Notes: a model not told the origin generated them from the sequence alone. A DNA stretch of 64,000 nt from Adiantum capillus-veneris (GCA_014529385.2 CM043955.1:137599608-137663607), one strand, 5' to 3'. Shown: positions 37,075-49,514, numbered from the stretch's first letter. Made by a program: numbers and translations.

Positions 37075-38006
37075 GCATTCTTTCTAGCAATTCATTGGTT
37101 AGCGGCAAATTGTATTTCTTTAAACGACATCCACTAATCCAATTAGCCATATGTTCACCATCTAGGGTGGACAACTTTACTGCTCCACTTGGAGATACAC
37201 CTTCAATGATAAACGGTCCGTTTCCCTTTTTCTTAAACTTGGGAATGTGCTGCTTAAGGGAATAGACTAAAACTAAGTCCCCTTTCTTGAAGATTTTTGT
37301 TATTAGATGGGAATCAAAAAACTGTTTTCCACTTTTGTACATAGATATGAGCTCTAGTAGTTAGCCTTTGCTCATCTAGATTTTCTAAATCTTCAAGTCT
37401 TTCTAACAATTCATGTCCAGTCCACTCAAGAATTTTTAGCTACCGTTAGTGTTGGCAATAGAATTCTATTGGCAGTATGGCATCAAGACCATAAACAAGG
37501 TTAAAGGGTGTACCATTTAAATCTGTTTTGAATGAAACTCGATAAACCCATAGAGCAGCATGGAGATTCATTTCCTAGTCTGTCCTTCCTGAACTAACCA
37601 CTTTAGTTAGTACCGAGCTAAGAATTTTGTTCATATGCTCAGCTTGTCCGTTTGCTTGTGGGTGATAGGGAGCTGATTTGTTATGGATGACCATAAACTC
37701 ATTAAGCAAATACTCAATTACCTCATTGAGGAAATGAGTTCCCCGATCACTGAAAATTTCTATTGGTAGTCCATATCTCGTGAATACATACTCATATAAG
37801 AAAGAGGTAGTGGTTCTGGCATCATTCTTTTGAGTTGCCTTAGTCTCAGCCCACTTACTCAGATACTCCATGGTTACAATAATATATTGAGCTTGGGTTC
37901 TATAAGCAGGTGGCTGTATCGGCCCGACAAAGTCTATACCCCATTTTGCGAATGCCCTATCTTTCATCATTGGTCTTAAGGGCATGCTATCTACACGTGT
38001 TGACAT
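37040..38006 (-). pseudogene. Element D integrase core and C-terminal domain
   Basis: The core reads KWGIDFVGPI, FSDRGTHFLNEV and YHPQANGQAEHMNK, retaining the three acidic residues of the DD35E triad. The segment 37575-38006 is open. It is followed by a basic C-terminal domain with KGDLVLVYSLKQHIPKFKKK and WISGCRLKKYNLP (37040-37342). A gap with stops separates the two parts. Sequence and order match element I residues about 1810-2110. Confidence 0.85.
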
Positions 38007-38280
38007 TTTTGCTTATTGACAAGCATCACACCTTCAAACATACTCTTTGGCATCTGCAAAAAGTGTTGGCCACCATATGTCTGCCATCAAGATTGCTCTT
38101 GCGGTGGTTTCATTAAAAAAGTGACCTCCAGCTAATCCAGTGACATTTTTGCTTATTGAAAAGCATCACACCTTCGAACATATTCTTTGGCATCTGCAAA
38201 AAGTGTTGGCCACCATATGCTTGCCATCAAGATTGCTCTTGCGGTGGTTTCACTTAAAAAGTGACCTCCAGCTAATCCAG
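38001..38280. repeat. 140-bp tandem duplication inside D integrase
   Basis: Two direct copies (38001-38140 and 38141-38280) both run from tgacatttttgcttattga to agctaatccag, with few differences. 140 is not a multiple of three, so it shifts the frame within the second HHCC module. Confidence 0.93.
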
Positions 38281-38710
38281 CATGTGCTTGTTCTATAATT
38301 GGAATATACTTGTCTTTATTTGCACAAAGACGCAAATGTTGATCTTTACCTCTCCGATACAATTGGTTTCCAACAATAAGAGCATTGCTTCAGTTTCAAT
38401 TGCTCTTTGATGGCATTTACTCATATCCTTGGGAAGTGTTCGGTTTGATAAGTAAGTAACCAGATAGTTACTCCACTTAGGAACATGCGACATTTGGAAC
38501 ATAGTTACATGAGGTATGAGTGTCTGTTTTTGACATTTGAGGACAATCCTCTACAAAATATTGAACATCACTCTTCATAGTCGGCCAAAATAATCCAAGG
38601 CTCAAGATTCTTTGCATAGTTTGATCTTCCGCAAAATGAAGTCCTACTATGGTAATATGTGCTTGACTTAGGTACTGGTTTTTCTCCTCAGGATTAATGC
38701 ATAAAAGCAA
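38153..38710 (-). pseudogene. Element D tandem integrase zinc (HHCC) modules
   Basis: Two zinc-binding modules lie in series as in element I. The first (38477-38710) reads AHITIVGLHF…LFWPTMKS…DC; the second (38153-38362) reads AHAGLAGGHF…IWWPTLFA…RRCD. Each module is preceded by an LxLCxN-type lead-in. The final Cys of both CxxC pairs is lost here (CPQM and CDAF). The duplicated pattern in two diverged elements shows that it is inherited. Confidence 0.8.
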
Positions 38711-38719
38711 TATTCCATC

Positions 38720-39290
38720 TCAATTTCTTTTGTATAGCCTACGAGCTAGTAATTGATACATAGCCGATTGCTCAATTAATCCGATTGTAATAGGAAGTAG
38801 TATTTGTGAATCCACTTGAGCTATTGTCATCAATGATACCATGTTTTTCAACCGTCGAGGTATCATTTCCACGGAGAACAAATAGGCATCTGTTAGATCA
38901 TCGTCTACCCCTTTAGGTGATTCTCCTGAAACAATCCTTGAAAAATGATTTTCTCTTTGATGTGTAGTGCCCTTTTTTACAACCACAGTGAAATCAAATT
39001 CTAGAAGAATGATGAACCATCTGACTATTCTTCCTATGCTGCATGGCTTGCTGACCAAATACAACAAAGCTTGGTGGCCTACAAAGAACACAAACTTGTT
39101 GGCTAATAGATAATGTCTATACTTTTTCACGACATAGATCATTCCTAACCCTTCTCTTTTAGTGGTAGTGTAATTCTTTTCTGCCATGTTCAACTATCGG
39201 CTAGGATAAGAAATTTTCCGTCTCCTGGTTGAGCTAGTATACAACCTATGGCAAAATTGGAAGAATCTACATGTATGTGGAATATTTTAT
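38720..39290 (-). pseudogene. Element D RNase H
   Basis: It encodes NYTTTKREGLGMIYVVKKYR, HYLLANKFVFFVGHQALLYL and THQRENHFSR. It is homologous to element I RNase H, but the catalytic T-D-H reads V-G-H and the terminal A-D-H reads E-N-H, so it is inactive. The first segment (FAIGCILAQP) is on the other side of a frameshift near 39200-39290. Confidence 0.85.
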
Positions 39291-39291
39291 T

Positions 39292-40140
39292 TCAATCTGG
39301 TGCTTTCAATATTAGAGCTGAGGTGAGAGCTTGCTTAAGCTTCATAAAGGATTCTTCACATGCCTCGGTCCATTCAAAGTATGTAATCAAGCTATACATG
39401 GGTTTTGCAATTATAGCGTACATGTAAATGATCCGTCTGTAATATCCACAATGCCCCATGAAGGCTTGAACCCCCTTGACCGTTGTTGGTCTAGGCAAAT
39501 CAGCAATGACGCGGATTTTTTTAATATAAGAAAGCTATGCCATTTTTAGACACTATATGTCCAAGAATATTTCCTTGTCTACCATGAATGTGCACTTTTC
39601 AGGATTTAGGCAAATCTTATAAAGTCTACATTTTTTGAATACCTTTTTGTGGTGTTCAAAATGATCAGCTCGGATTGATGAATGTATGCATAGATCCTCC
39701 ATATATACTTCCAAGAATTTCCTCAGATATTCTTTAAAACCATGGCTCATCACTCTTTGAAAGGTGGCTAGAGCATTAGTTAATCCAAAAAGCATAACCC
39801 GATAGGCAAAGATACCCCATTCGGTTGCAAAAGCAGTTTTATGCTGATCTTTTGGGTCAACCAAAAGTTGATTGTATCTCGAAAATCCATCTAAGAAACT
39901 GTAAGCTTCTTTTCTTGCAACTCGTTCTAAAACATGATCAGTGATTGGGAGAGGAAAGCTGTCTCTAATGGTAGCTGCATTTAATTTTTTGAGATCGACA
40001 CACACCCGTAATTTTCCATTCTTCTAGGGTACTACCACAATTGGAGACACCCAATCTGTGTGTTCAATTTCATAGATGAATTTGGCTTCCTTTAGTTTCT
40101 CAACCTCTTCCTTGATTTTTTTGGCAAATGTTTCATTATA
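39292..40140 (-). pseudogene. Element D reverse transcriptase
   Basis: RT motifs are clear: LRVCVDLKKLNAATIRDSFP, SFLDGFSRYNQLL, AFATEWGIFAYRVM, FGLTNALATFQRV and VYMEDLCIHS. The catalytic box is YMED where element I has YMDD, and GYNQ reads RYNQ, so it is dead. The thumb and connection (GVQAFMGHCGYYRRIIYMY) follow in 39292-39498 after a frameshift near 39540. Confidence 0.9.
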
Positions 40141-40401
40141 TGTGTATGGCCTTTGTCTACTTGGTTTCTCATCATTTCTCATGGGTATGGTATGTTGACA
40201 AATTTATGGATCAATACCCTTGAGATCCTCGTATGACCAAGCAAAGATATCTCGGTATTCTTTTAGCAAACTTAGCAAAATCTCTTGTTCTTCCTGTGTT
40301 AGGTCGTTTGCAATGTAGGCAGGCCTAGGTTCTTCCGCTGGTTCAACCAAGTCTATCTTTTTCTCATTCTTGGGCCCTTTGTAGGACTCGCCTTATTTCC
40401 G

Positions 40402-41411
40402 TTATTCCCTAACAGGTTGTTTGACTATGATTTTTTGATCTGGGAGAGTATACTTTTTGTAATGGAAGGGAACACTCATTACATCCTTACCATCCTCTTC
40501 CGTGGTTTCCATTTCGGTCGTATATATCTCATGTAGAGATTTTTTCAACTCTTGATATTTCTTTTTCCGCTCAACTCGTGTCACGATTGGCCCCTTGTCC
40601 TGTTTGTTTGGCTTTGCTTGAGTATCATTCCTTGTTTTTCTCGATGTTTTCAATATTTCTGGATTGTCGTTTGAAGGATATCTGCCAGTGATTTTTTCCT
40701 TGACACAATCATTTGCATCTATCTGCATCAGGAATTGTGTTCTACTGGTGGAGGCTAATGGCGTAGGTCACGTTTTCACATTTTTGGTGTCTCTTTTTCA
40801 TATATACCATTTTTGTCTTCTTGATTTCTGGTTAGGAAAGTCAAAAAACTTTTCCTCCTCTCCTTTCAAGAGTAGCTTAGCTCTCACATGTTCTTTTTTT
40901 GACTCGAATCTTCTGAGGTAGTTGAGTGTTTATCTAACTCATCTGTTGCATCGTAGTAGAGGTATGAAAAGACTTGTTGAACTTTCATCAAGTCCTTGGG
41001 TTCCTCATTTTCATCTTTGCTAAAATTTGAGTCCACTCAAATGGCTCAAACAAATGCTTTGGAAAGGGTTCAGGTACATAGGCTTCGTTTGTCTAGAATA
41101 TATTCTTCTCGTTTTAAACTTCCATTTTTTGAGGCTCCACACATCCAAATAGGAGTGTCTTTGTTTAACCAGGATGGAAGCTTAGTTTCAGCCGAAGAGA
41201 CTGAATCAAACTCTTGTATGGGTGTTTTCAAGACATCTCTATAAGTGTGATCTTTTAGATTTACCCTTGTTATAGATCCCACTTGCTTCAGTACAGATAA
41301 TTGTTTCCCCAATCTTGGATAAGTTGTACATGTCGCATGAAAGGTCTTCCCAATATGATTTCGTAATTGAGTTTTTTCCCAAAGTTTACTATGGCAAAAG
41401 TGTGTTGATAT
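40402..41411 (-). pseudogene. Element D linker and C-terminal half of first protease
   Basis: At the 5' end the frame reads HTFAIVNFGKKLNYEIILGR followed by PFMR, the second half of the first retropepsin as in element I. It is cut at 41411 by copia G just before HTFA. A linker with RVNLKDHTYRDVL and LWMCGASK-like WMCGASKNGSLKREE follows, then a basic segment (40402-40728). The N-terminal half of the protease, with the catalytic Asp, is missing on the far side of the insertion. Confidence 0.8.
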
Positions 41412-41638
41412 TGTTGGAATTAGTGTTGCAGAGAAACACACGCAGCTTGGAGAAGACGAAGGAAGCTCAAGGCACACAATAGAGAGTGTATAACTTAGTG
41501 TGCAATGGAAAGATAGATAGCCCTAGAGTGATTGGCGTATATACGATGCACGGAGGAAAAAACCTCCTAAAGAGGGAAAAAATGCCCTGGCGGTCCTAGT
41601 GTGTTCACACACATCACTACCACATGTATATGGTAACA
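41412..41638 (-). repeat. Element G 3' LTR (227 bp)
   Basis: On the element strand it starts TGTTACCATATACATG and ends CTAATTCCAACA. It has the same length as the element H LTR (48926-49152), with roughly a dozen differences. A purine tract CAGGGGGGATT abuts it. Confidence 0.95.
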
Positions 41639-41713
41639 AATCCCCCCTGGAGTGATGCGGTGAACGAGAGCTTGCACATGAGTAAAGGGAAGTGCCATGC
41701 CCTGAGGACATGA

Positions 41714-43681
41714 TCAGTCCACAAAGGGAAGTAAGCCCAAAGCTTTGTGGAAAGCTTTAAGCTTCTCACGAGACAATGCCTTTGTGAAAAGATCTGCAAG
41801 TTTGCCCTGTGTTGGCACATAAGCCAAGCTGATATCTGGTGCTGAGAGCCTCTCCCTGACATAATGGTAATCCACCTCAATGTGCTTTGTGCGAGCATGA
41901 GAAACTAGGTTCCTCGCAATTGCCAATGTGCTCTAACTGTCAGTGTAGACAGTGTTGGCAGTGTCCTGTCCAACACCCAAATCAACCATAAGGCATCTGA
42001 GCCATACACACTCAACCGTAGTTGTGAAGACTGCCCTGTACTCAGCCTCACAACTCGAAGTGGCCACAGTAGGTTGCTTCTTGCTCAACCATGATACACA
42101 TGAACTACCAAGCATGAAACAAAAACCACTTGTGGACACTCTCATGTCAAAACAACCAGCCCAATCTGAGTCCGAAAAAGCATGTAAGTCTGGCGGCAAT
42201 GATCCCCCCTTGGGATAAAACAAGACAAGATGTAAAGTGCCACTAAGGTAGCGGAAAATCCTCTTGACAGCCTGCCAATGCTTAGACCCTTGGCTATGCA
42301 TAAATCTGATGACGTGTGAGACTGCAAACTGAATATCTGGCCTCGTGTTGCATACATAAATGAGGCATCCAACAGCATCTTGATAAAGAGTGACATCAGC
42401 AGGATCGCTAGCATCATGTAGACTTAACTTCAAACCTGTTTCCATGGGAGTGGAAATAGGTTTGCAATCCTCAAGTCCAAACTTACATAGCAATGTCTCT
42501 ATGTAACTTTTTTGACACAAGGCAATACCACCATCACACTGCTTAAACTGTATACCCAAGTAATGATGCTACAGCCCCAAATCTTTCATCTTGAAAGTAG
42601 CATTCAAATCAGCCTTAAATTCAGCAATATGTCTCTCATTTGGTCCAGTGATTAGCAAATAATCAACATAAAGAACCACGATGAGAAATACATCACCCTC
42701 ACGCTTTACATACAATGTGCTTTCTGTTGGACTATTACGAAAGCCTTGTTTGACCAAATGAGTGTCAGCTTTCTCATACCAAGCACGAGGAGATTGCTTC
42801 AACCCATACAAAGCCTTGTTACATTTGGACACTTTGTCCTCTTGTCCTTTTATGACAAAACCGCGAGGCTGCGTTACATAAACTTCCTCAAATATGTCAC
42901 CATTTAACAAAGCAGTAACAATGTCTGATTGATGTACATCCCAACCAAAATGAGCTGCCAATGCACATAGAAAATGCACAGTAGTCATACGACAAGTGGG
43001 AGCAAAAGTCTCTTCATAATCTATGCCTTTTTGTTGTGCATAACCCTTTGCAACAAGTCCATCCTTATGGCGATCCATCTCACCATCCGGCTTGCGTTTC
43101 AACTTGTAAACCCACTTCGTACCAATGGCCTTTTTGCCAAAAGGCAAATCACATAAAGTCCATGTGTCATTTTCTATGAGTGCATCATATTCTGATTGCA
43201 TGGTAGCCATCCAATTTTTTGAATTCTGTGCTTCATCAAAAGACAGAGGCTCATCAACATCATGTAAGCTAGACACAGCGAAAGCATAACAATCTGATGC
43301 ATAAGATGCATGGCGAGAGCCTGAACGAGTATGACTAGAAAAAGGTGCATCCAGTTTACTGTCACGCAAAGTGTGCACCAGCCATTTTGGCATACCTCTA
43401 GCCTGCTCATTTTCAGCCCTTTCCTCATCAAGTACATCATGTACATCTGCATCAGTAATAGGCTGATCTAGAACATTTTCAGAAACCCCCATAGGCTGTA
43501 CATTTGCCTCATTGGAACTTACATTTGTATTTCCACCACTGAAAAGAGGCAACAAAGTGTCATAAATGTCCCGTGAGTTTACATTACTATCTCTAGTACA
43601 TGACAGCAAGGGCTGAACATAACCTTCCACAAACACTACATCCCGAGAAACCAGAATACGTTTTTTTTGCGGGTGATACAA
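41714..43681 (-). pseudogene. Element G reverse transcriptase and RNase H
   Basis: RT occupies 42569-43681 and continues to 42559 and below in another frame. It shows GTKWVYKLKRKPDGEMDRHK, YEETFAPTCRMTTVH and YGLKQSPRAWY. The catalytic box is YVDY at residues 338-341 of this frame where copia has YVDD. RNase H (41933-42559) has DSDWAGC, SSCEAEYRA and, after a TAG stop in place of the usual Gln of DSQS, STLAIARN and KHIEVDYHYVRE (41714-41926). Confidence 0.9.
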
Positions 43682-43753
43682 CCTGTAACCTTTGCTTTCA
43701 GCACTATAACCAACAAAAATTCATTTGACAGCCTTATCATCCAATTTTCTGGG

Positions 43754-44581
43754 CTACACTTGTGGCACCAAAGCATATGCCAAACATCCAAAAACACGCA
43801 TGTGCTGAATAGAAGGCTTTTTATCATGCCATGCTTCATATGGAGTAATAGACTGCAAAGCTTTCGTAGGACACCTGTTAAGTACATAAGTAGCACACAT
43901 GATGGCCTCAAGCCAAAAAGAATGCGGCAAAGCTTGACTTTTGACCATACATCGTGCCATTTCCGTCAGTGACCTGTTTTTTCTCGTAGCAACGCCATTT
44001 TGCTGAGGTGTATAAGGAACTGTACATTGGTGTTTTATCCCACGACTAGCCACAAATGCATTAAATTCATGAGACATATACTCCCCCCCTCGATCGGAAC
44101 GGAGGGTGCCCATAGTACATTTCGAGACATTTTCAGCCATAGCCAGAAATTATTTGAAGCACATAAAAACTTCGAAATTTGCTTTAAACGGGAATACCCA
44201 TGCATGCCTGGAGTAATCATCAATGAAAGTCACGAAGTATAGGTAATTGCCCAAGGACGGAGTTTGCATGGTCCCACAAACATCACTATGCACAAGCTGC
44301 AACCTGCATGTGGCCCAAACTGAACCATCCTTTGGAAACTTAGAACGCTGCAGCTTACCCAAAATATAGCCTTCACAAACATGTTTGATAGGTGCTTCAA
44401 GAGGCGGCAAAGAAGCAACCATATCAGATTTCAGCAAACACAGCAAGCTGGCAAAATTCAGATGACCAAAACGTGCATGCCAAAGTTTTGCATCTGAAAT
44501 AGCCCTTGAATCTGCAATAGCATTTGCAAAATTTTGTCCACACTTGTCATAAAAAGTGATCTTATACAGTCCACGGTACAA
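43754..44581 (-). pseudogene. Element G integrase
   Basis: The zinc module reads WHARFGHLNF…CEGYILGK, where the last Cys of CxxC has become Tyr. The core has VHSDVCGTM, FIDDYSRHAW, LRSDRGGEY and PYTPQQNGVATRKNR. The catalytic Glu, normally in VAERKNR, is Thr here. A frameshift near 44150 splits it. Confidence 0.9.
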
Positions 44582-44937
44582 AAGGCCAGATGCAACAATT
44601 TCATCACACCAAAACTGAGATCATGAACTGTACATCTGTCATCCACAAATTTGACTACAAGTCCAAGTCTAGCAAGTGCGGATACAGACAAGAGATTCTT
44701 CTTGATCCCAGGTACATAAAGTGCATCAACAAGTGTGAAAAAACTGCCATTAGCAACAGTAAGCACAATCTTTTCAACTCCCTGAAGTGGATAAGAGGCA
44801 TTGTTGGCACAAGTGACATAATGCCCATGAGGGTCAAACTCGAGAGAGGTAAACAATTCACGATGTGAGGTAATGTGCTTTGTAGCACCACTATCAAAAT
44901 ACCACACATGTGAATCTGTAGCACAACTGACAAGCAT
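44458..44937 (-). pseudogene. Element G copia protease
   Basis: It encodes WYFDSGATKHITSHRELF and later LYVPGIKKNLLSVSALARLG, the two signature parts of copia protease. The D-S-G-A active site is intact. The frame changes near the end towards integrase. Confidence 0.9.
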
Positions 44938-45975
44938 GCATCATGGACAGGAGGATTGTAAGTGCACTCTGCGCTAAAAGCCCATTCTGCATCAACATCA
45001 GCATTACAGTCTCCTTTCACAGAAGACTCAACAATGGCTGCATTTGTAGTGGAACCAGCATTTGCAGTGGAACCACCCTCTTTCTTCTTAGCCTCTTTTA
45101 CCTTCAACTTAGGACACTGCTTGATCAAGTGACCATTAGCTTTACAATAATGGCAAAGCATCTTCTTTTTGCCCTTATCACCAGAACTTCCAGACGAAGT
45201 GCTGCCAGCAGAAGCATTAGGAATAAAATTTTTGCCACTCACAGCAGAACCATAAGAAGTGGATGCATTGCTATTACCACCCTTTCTTTGAGAACCAATT
45301 AAAGCCTGTCAACTCCAGGCTGCCTAGTCGTGTTTTTTCTGGAAAGTGACTCTTGCAACAACAATGTGCATAATGCATTAAACTTGACAACTTATGGATT
45401 TCCTTGGGTCATAAGTCTCCAAATACTAGCAAAAGTCTGGTAGGAATCTGGTAAGGCATCAAGAACAGTATGCACAAGGGAACTGTCAGAAATGACTTCA
45501 CCTGCGGAAATAAGTTGCTCATTGATATCCTTGACACTAGCAAGGAAAGTGTCCATATCATTTTCCTCATCCATAATCCTCGACTTTAGCTCTTTACGCA
45601 GCAAAGCAATTTTAGCCTCATTGCGGCTTGCATAAAGACCTGCTAGAATATCCCAAGCCGTTTTGCAGATTTTGCTTAACGGATGTGAGGAACAATGGTG
45701 CGCTTCATAGAAAACGCAATCAATGCATGACCCTGTGCATCCTTTACATCCCAACGAGCTTGTTCTGCCATAGGCAAAACAACTCTAACAGCAACAATCC
45801 TTGCAGCAAGACCTGCAACATCCTAAACATCGCCTACATCCTCAGAACCAGGACGTACATGACACAATAACATGTTGCATCATATAAGCCCACATAGGGT
45901 AGTTGTTCCCATCCAACCTATCCTCAACAGCAAACATATTGAACACATTTGTGTTGTTGTTGTCAGCCATGGTAA
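44938..45975 (-). pseudogene. Element G Gag and zinc knuckle
   Basis: Gag begins near 45970 with a MADNNNTNVF-like start (the H copy has MAENNNTDVFKMF). It contains KTAWDILAGLYASRNEAKIA and LLRKELKSRI, and a CCHC knuckle CHYCKANGHLIKQC (about 45110-45160). Frameshifts and stops divide it. Confidence 0.85.
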
Positions 45976-46010
45976 ATGCTGCACCTGATGTGAAAACTGC
46001 CCAAAAATAG

Positions 46011-47330
46011 ACTACGTTTACTACTGTTTTACCCTTGTTTAAAGGATTTTTAGGACAATCTTTCGGAAAGTGTCCTCCCTTTTTGCAACATTGTATGCAA
46101 TAGGCTTCAACCAGCTTGAGATTTTTGTCAGGCTTTGGGCATTCATTTTTTTCAATGCACCATAGTTATGACACTTACCTGTTGTTGGCTTAATCATGGG
46201 CCTTACCATGGGAGGTCTGACACCTTGATTAGCTACATAATACATTAGTGCGAGCTCTGGTGGAGCATAAGTCACGGTTTCTTCCATTGGTGGTGGATGT
46301 GAATTATGCCAATCTCCTTCTACCATTACTGTAGATGGACTAGGCTCCGCATAGGGTGTAACAGGCACTAATGCTTGTTAATCTATGACTCCTTCGGAGT
46401 GTATGTAGTTTACATGAACTACATTATGTCCTGGATACGGAGGTTGTTGACCCAACACAAGTTGATGTCTTTCCATACCCATCGGTGGTCTTTGAGCTTG
46501 GGCCATATTAGGTTGATAAATGTACATGGATTGTCCTTGTGGCCTCATAGGCACGTACTGAACATTCCCATCATACTTTGGTCGGAAGTAGCACTCGTGG
46601 GCTCTCATGGTTGGTCCATTTACCCTCAATTTCACACCATTTTTGAGGCCTAATTTGTTGTCTCTAATGAGGTATCCCTTGTCCTGGTCCCCTCATAGGT
46701 GCTTTTTGCATATTGTTCATCATGTCATTCATCCTTTTGAGCATGTCTTCTATGGCTGAAAGCGATGTTACAACAGCTATTCCCACTTGTGCTGGTTTAG
46801 TGGATGCTGTTTTCTCGCTTTGGTTATCCTTAGGAACAACCTCTTCGTTGAAAATATCACAATTGTCTCCTAAGTCAATAGCATTTGACGCACACTCTTC
46901 TAGGGTTGTATGCTTCTTTCTATAGAGTATAGTATGAAGTTCTTTGTTTAACAGTCCCTCTAGAAACAAAGATACAAGTCGTTCTTCTACATGTATCTCT
47001 AACTTTGGGCATCTGGCAATGTATTGTTTCATTCGAGTTGCACAATCGCTAACATACTCACCATGTTTCTGTGTAAAGCTGTAGATTTGAGCTACCGTAT
47101 TATGTTTGATCCCTGTTTTGAAACAAGCAGCTACAAATCCTTGAGCCAATGTGTTCAAGTCCATGATTGACCTTGGTGGAATGTTTTGGAACCATGTCAA
47201 TGCTTTTCCTTCTAATGTTATTCCAAACCCCTCAAATTGAGTATGGAAATCATATATGTTCTGCTCTGAGCACTTTCTTAAAGCTTGCTAAGTGGTCGTA
47301 TGGATCCCCTGATCCACTGTATTTTTTGAC
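46011..47330 (-). pseudogene. Element D Gag: capsid and zinc-knuckle part
   Basis: The capsid core reads LTWFQNIPPRSIMDLNTL, then a Gag helical segment with GEYVSDCATRMKQYIARCPK (46664-47200). A proline-rich stretch with MGMERHQLVLGQQPPYPG (46378-46635) matches MGIERPQPVLGQQPPLPG at the start of the element I ORF. Two knuckle-like motifs end near 46011, CHNYGALKKMN and YCIQCCKKGGHFPKDC. Stops and frameshifts break it. It assembles the particle core in functional relatives. Confidence 0.85.
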
Positions 47331-47336
47331 CCATTT

Positions 47337-48224
47337 CTAAAAATCAGCTGGTCTGACGCGTCTGTTTGGTTCAACTCTCGATCTGGCAGTTGGTCCTATT
47401 CCAAGTCTTTCAAACCACTCAATTGGAAATAGTGACTCATGTAGCTCTGGACTGGTCTCAGTGTCACCCAGTTTTCTACGTGATGAGGTGGTTTCTAGTT
47501 TCTTAACATTACTTTCAGATGATCTCTCACGGTGTTCATCTCTTGGAATTGTTTTTGGTCCTTGTCCCAATATCCAATCCCTTATGGAATACCCTTGGTA
47601 TTTGGTTTGTTCTACCTCCTTAGGAGTCATCATAACAAAGTTGTTGTTATAACAATCCCTAAACAGGTAGGTTGGTAGGTTTGCTGATCCTTTATCTTTG
47701 ATTTTGAAGATATAGATGATCTTCATGGCCGTTAGTTGTCCTGATTTGGCATGTGAAGTCCACAAGAGATCTTTTACGTTTCTATCCTCCCAACAATAGA
47801 CTCCGATCCTAGGATTATTCGTACTAAGCCGTTTCAAAGGCTTCAAATTTACTTGATCGTATCCCTCAAATTCTAAAGTTGGTGGTCCTTCTTTTGCTGA
47901 CATATCTAGGATTATGGTGTTTACTTCTAACTCCCATTTGTTTATCACGTCAAGGTTTTCAACTTGTAAATACCGAGTTCTGTTTCTGTCCATATACATT
48001 TTTCCTTGTTTGTTTGCCTTGATTTCTTCTTCTAACTCAATACCATGGTCATCAATGCGAATAGCATACTCTTCGTTAGGATCTAGGTAAACTTGAGCTC
48101 CATGACGATTAGTCTTATAAAATGAGAGTATATGCTTATAGCGCATTGTCGTTCCGGTTTTTGAGTGAGTCGAGTAAGAAGACATTTCAGATGTTGAATC
48201 TAAAAAAGTGCAGGACTTCTTCAA
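47337..48224 (-). pseudogene. Element D Gag N-terminal region
   Basis: A 295-codon frame starts MKKSCTFLDSTSEMSSYS and contains YRHILSF-like YKHILSFYKTNRHGAQV, WELEVNTIILDMSAKEG and HESLFPIEWFERLGIGP. It ends with a stop just before the capsid core, in a frame continuous with KWVKKYSGSGDPYDHL. I recognise no separate domain. It is the N-terminal Gag extension of this family. Confidence 0.7.
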
Positions 48225-48925
48225 GAATAGTGTGCAAGGAATCGTCTTGATTCACATTTTGTTTCGTGGATACTCTATTGGAGGTTTCTCCGAGTATGCC
48301 CTAATTTCCTAGTACACGACCAGATCTAAGGTTCATATAGACTTATGAAGCCCTGGTTAGAGTACTTACCTTTGGATTGACTTGTTGTCAATTTCCACTT
48401 GATTCGATTGCAACTTTCTGTCAAGCTACCGATTCCTCATCTGTAAACTGATTTCTGTACAAATTTGATCAAGTTAGCTAGTCTTCTATAAAGACAGTTG
48501 AGTTTTTGCTAACTATTGTAATGGTCTATGTGTATCACTTCAAATCAAGCTATGGGAGTTAGCAATTGACTTTCAGATTCAACTTTGGCATAAAATCAAA
48601 GGATTTATCTGCAACTTAGAAACTGAGTGAACATGTACCAATCTAGATCCGATTGAACCCAAAATTGCACGTTGGCTTTATATTATGCTGATCTAACACT
48701 ATACAAGTTCAAAAGTCAAAACTGGTGTCTCTGTGTAGCACATGTAAATAATTGCAATTATTTACTTTTGCTAGTTTTTTACACTTTTTGGCTTGGTTTG
48801 GCAAGTATACAACCTGTTAAAGTCCCTGGACAAGTTTCAAGAAGTTTGGACAAAATCTGATCAAGTTTATCACTATTTTGTGTGTGCTGACCCTGATTTC
48901 AAGAATCTAGCTTAAGTCTCACTTT
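48225..48925 (-). other. Element D 5' leader, truncated by copia H
   Basis: Noncoding. It contains a perfect 22-nt palindrome (48744-48765) of the GTAAAT…ATTTAC type, about 520 bases upstream of the gag start. Confidence 0.65.
48744..48765. repeat. D-family palindrome, copy 3 (perfect)
   Basis: A 22-nt perfect inverted repeat centred on aattgcaatt. Confidence 0.9.
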
Positions 48926-49152
48926 TGTTACCATATACATGTGGTAGTGATGTGTGTGAACACACTAGGACCGCCGGGGCATTTTTTCCCTCTTTAGGAG
49001 GTTTTTTCCCCCGTGCATTATATATACGCCCATCACTCTAGGGCTATCCATCTTTCCATTGCACACTAAGTAACACACTCTCTATTGTGTGCCTTGAGCT
49101 TCCTTCATCTTCTCCAAGCTGTGTGTGTTTCTCTGCAACCCTAATTCCAACA
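48926..49152 (+). repeat. Element H 5' LTR
   Basis: 227 bp with a TATA-like tatatata near 49018-49025. It matches the element G LTR in inverted orientation. Confidence 0.95.
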
Positions 49153-49153
49153 A

Positions 49154-49171
49154 TTGGTATCAGAGCAGGTC
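49154..49171 (+). promoter_or_regulatory. Element H primer-binding site
   Basis: It begins ttggtatcagagc, complementary to initiator tRNA-Met, two bases inside the LTR. Confidence 0.93.
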
Positions 49172-49514
49172 ACGTCTTCTCGGGCTTAGTCTCCAGCTGC
49201 TCCAGCACACGCCTGCTCACTTTCTCCGATTTTAGTGAGCTTTGGCGAGCGTTCGCAAGTCGACAAAAAATTTGGGAAACCTCGAAGAGCTTGGTCTGCT
49301 CAGAATTTTGATTTGGGCTCATTTCGACCTCCGTTTCCACTACAGGCAGTACTGCACAGGCTATTTTGTCATTTTGTGCAGAATTTCTGTAAGTGCCGTT
49401 TTCTGCATAACAGGCGCCTTATAGTCTTCTACGGTTTGTGCTATATAGCACAGGTTATTCCGGCTCCGTTTCTCCTATTTTTGGGCAGTTTTCACATCAG
49501 GTGCAACATTTACC

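Larger units (their letters stand above)
41412..46010 (-). mobile_element. Element G: 5'-truncated Ty1/copia element inserted in D
   Basis: The 3' LTR (41412-41638) and polypurine tract are present, then RNase H, RT, integrase, protease, zinc knuckle and Gag up to the leader at about 46010. The 5' LTR and primer site are missing, because the sequence changes directly from copia leader to D zinc-knuckle sequence. About 500 codons of D that should lie between its zinc knuckle and first protease are also missing, so a deletion removed the junction. The closest relative in the window is element H. Confidence 0.9.
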
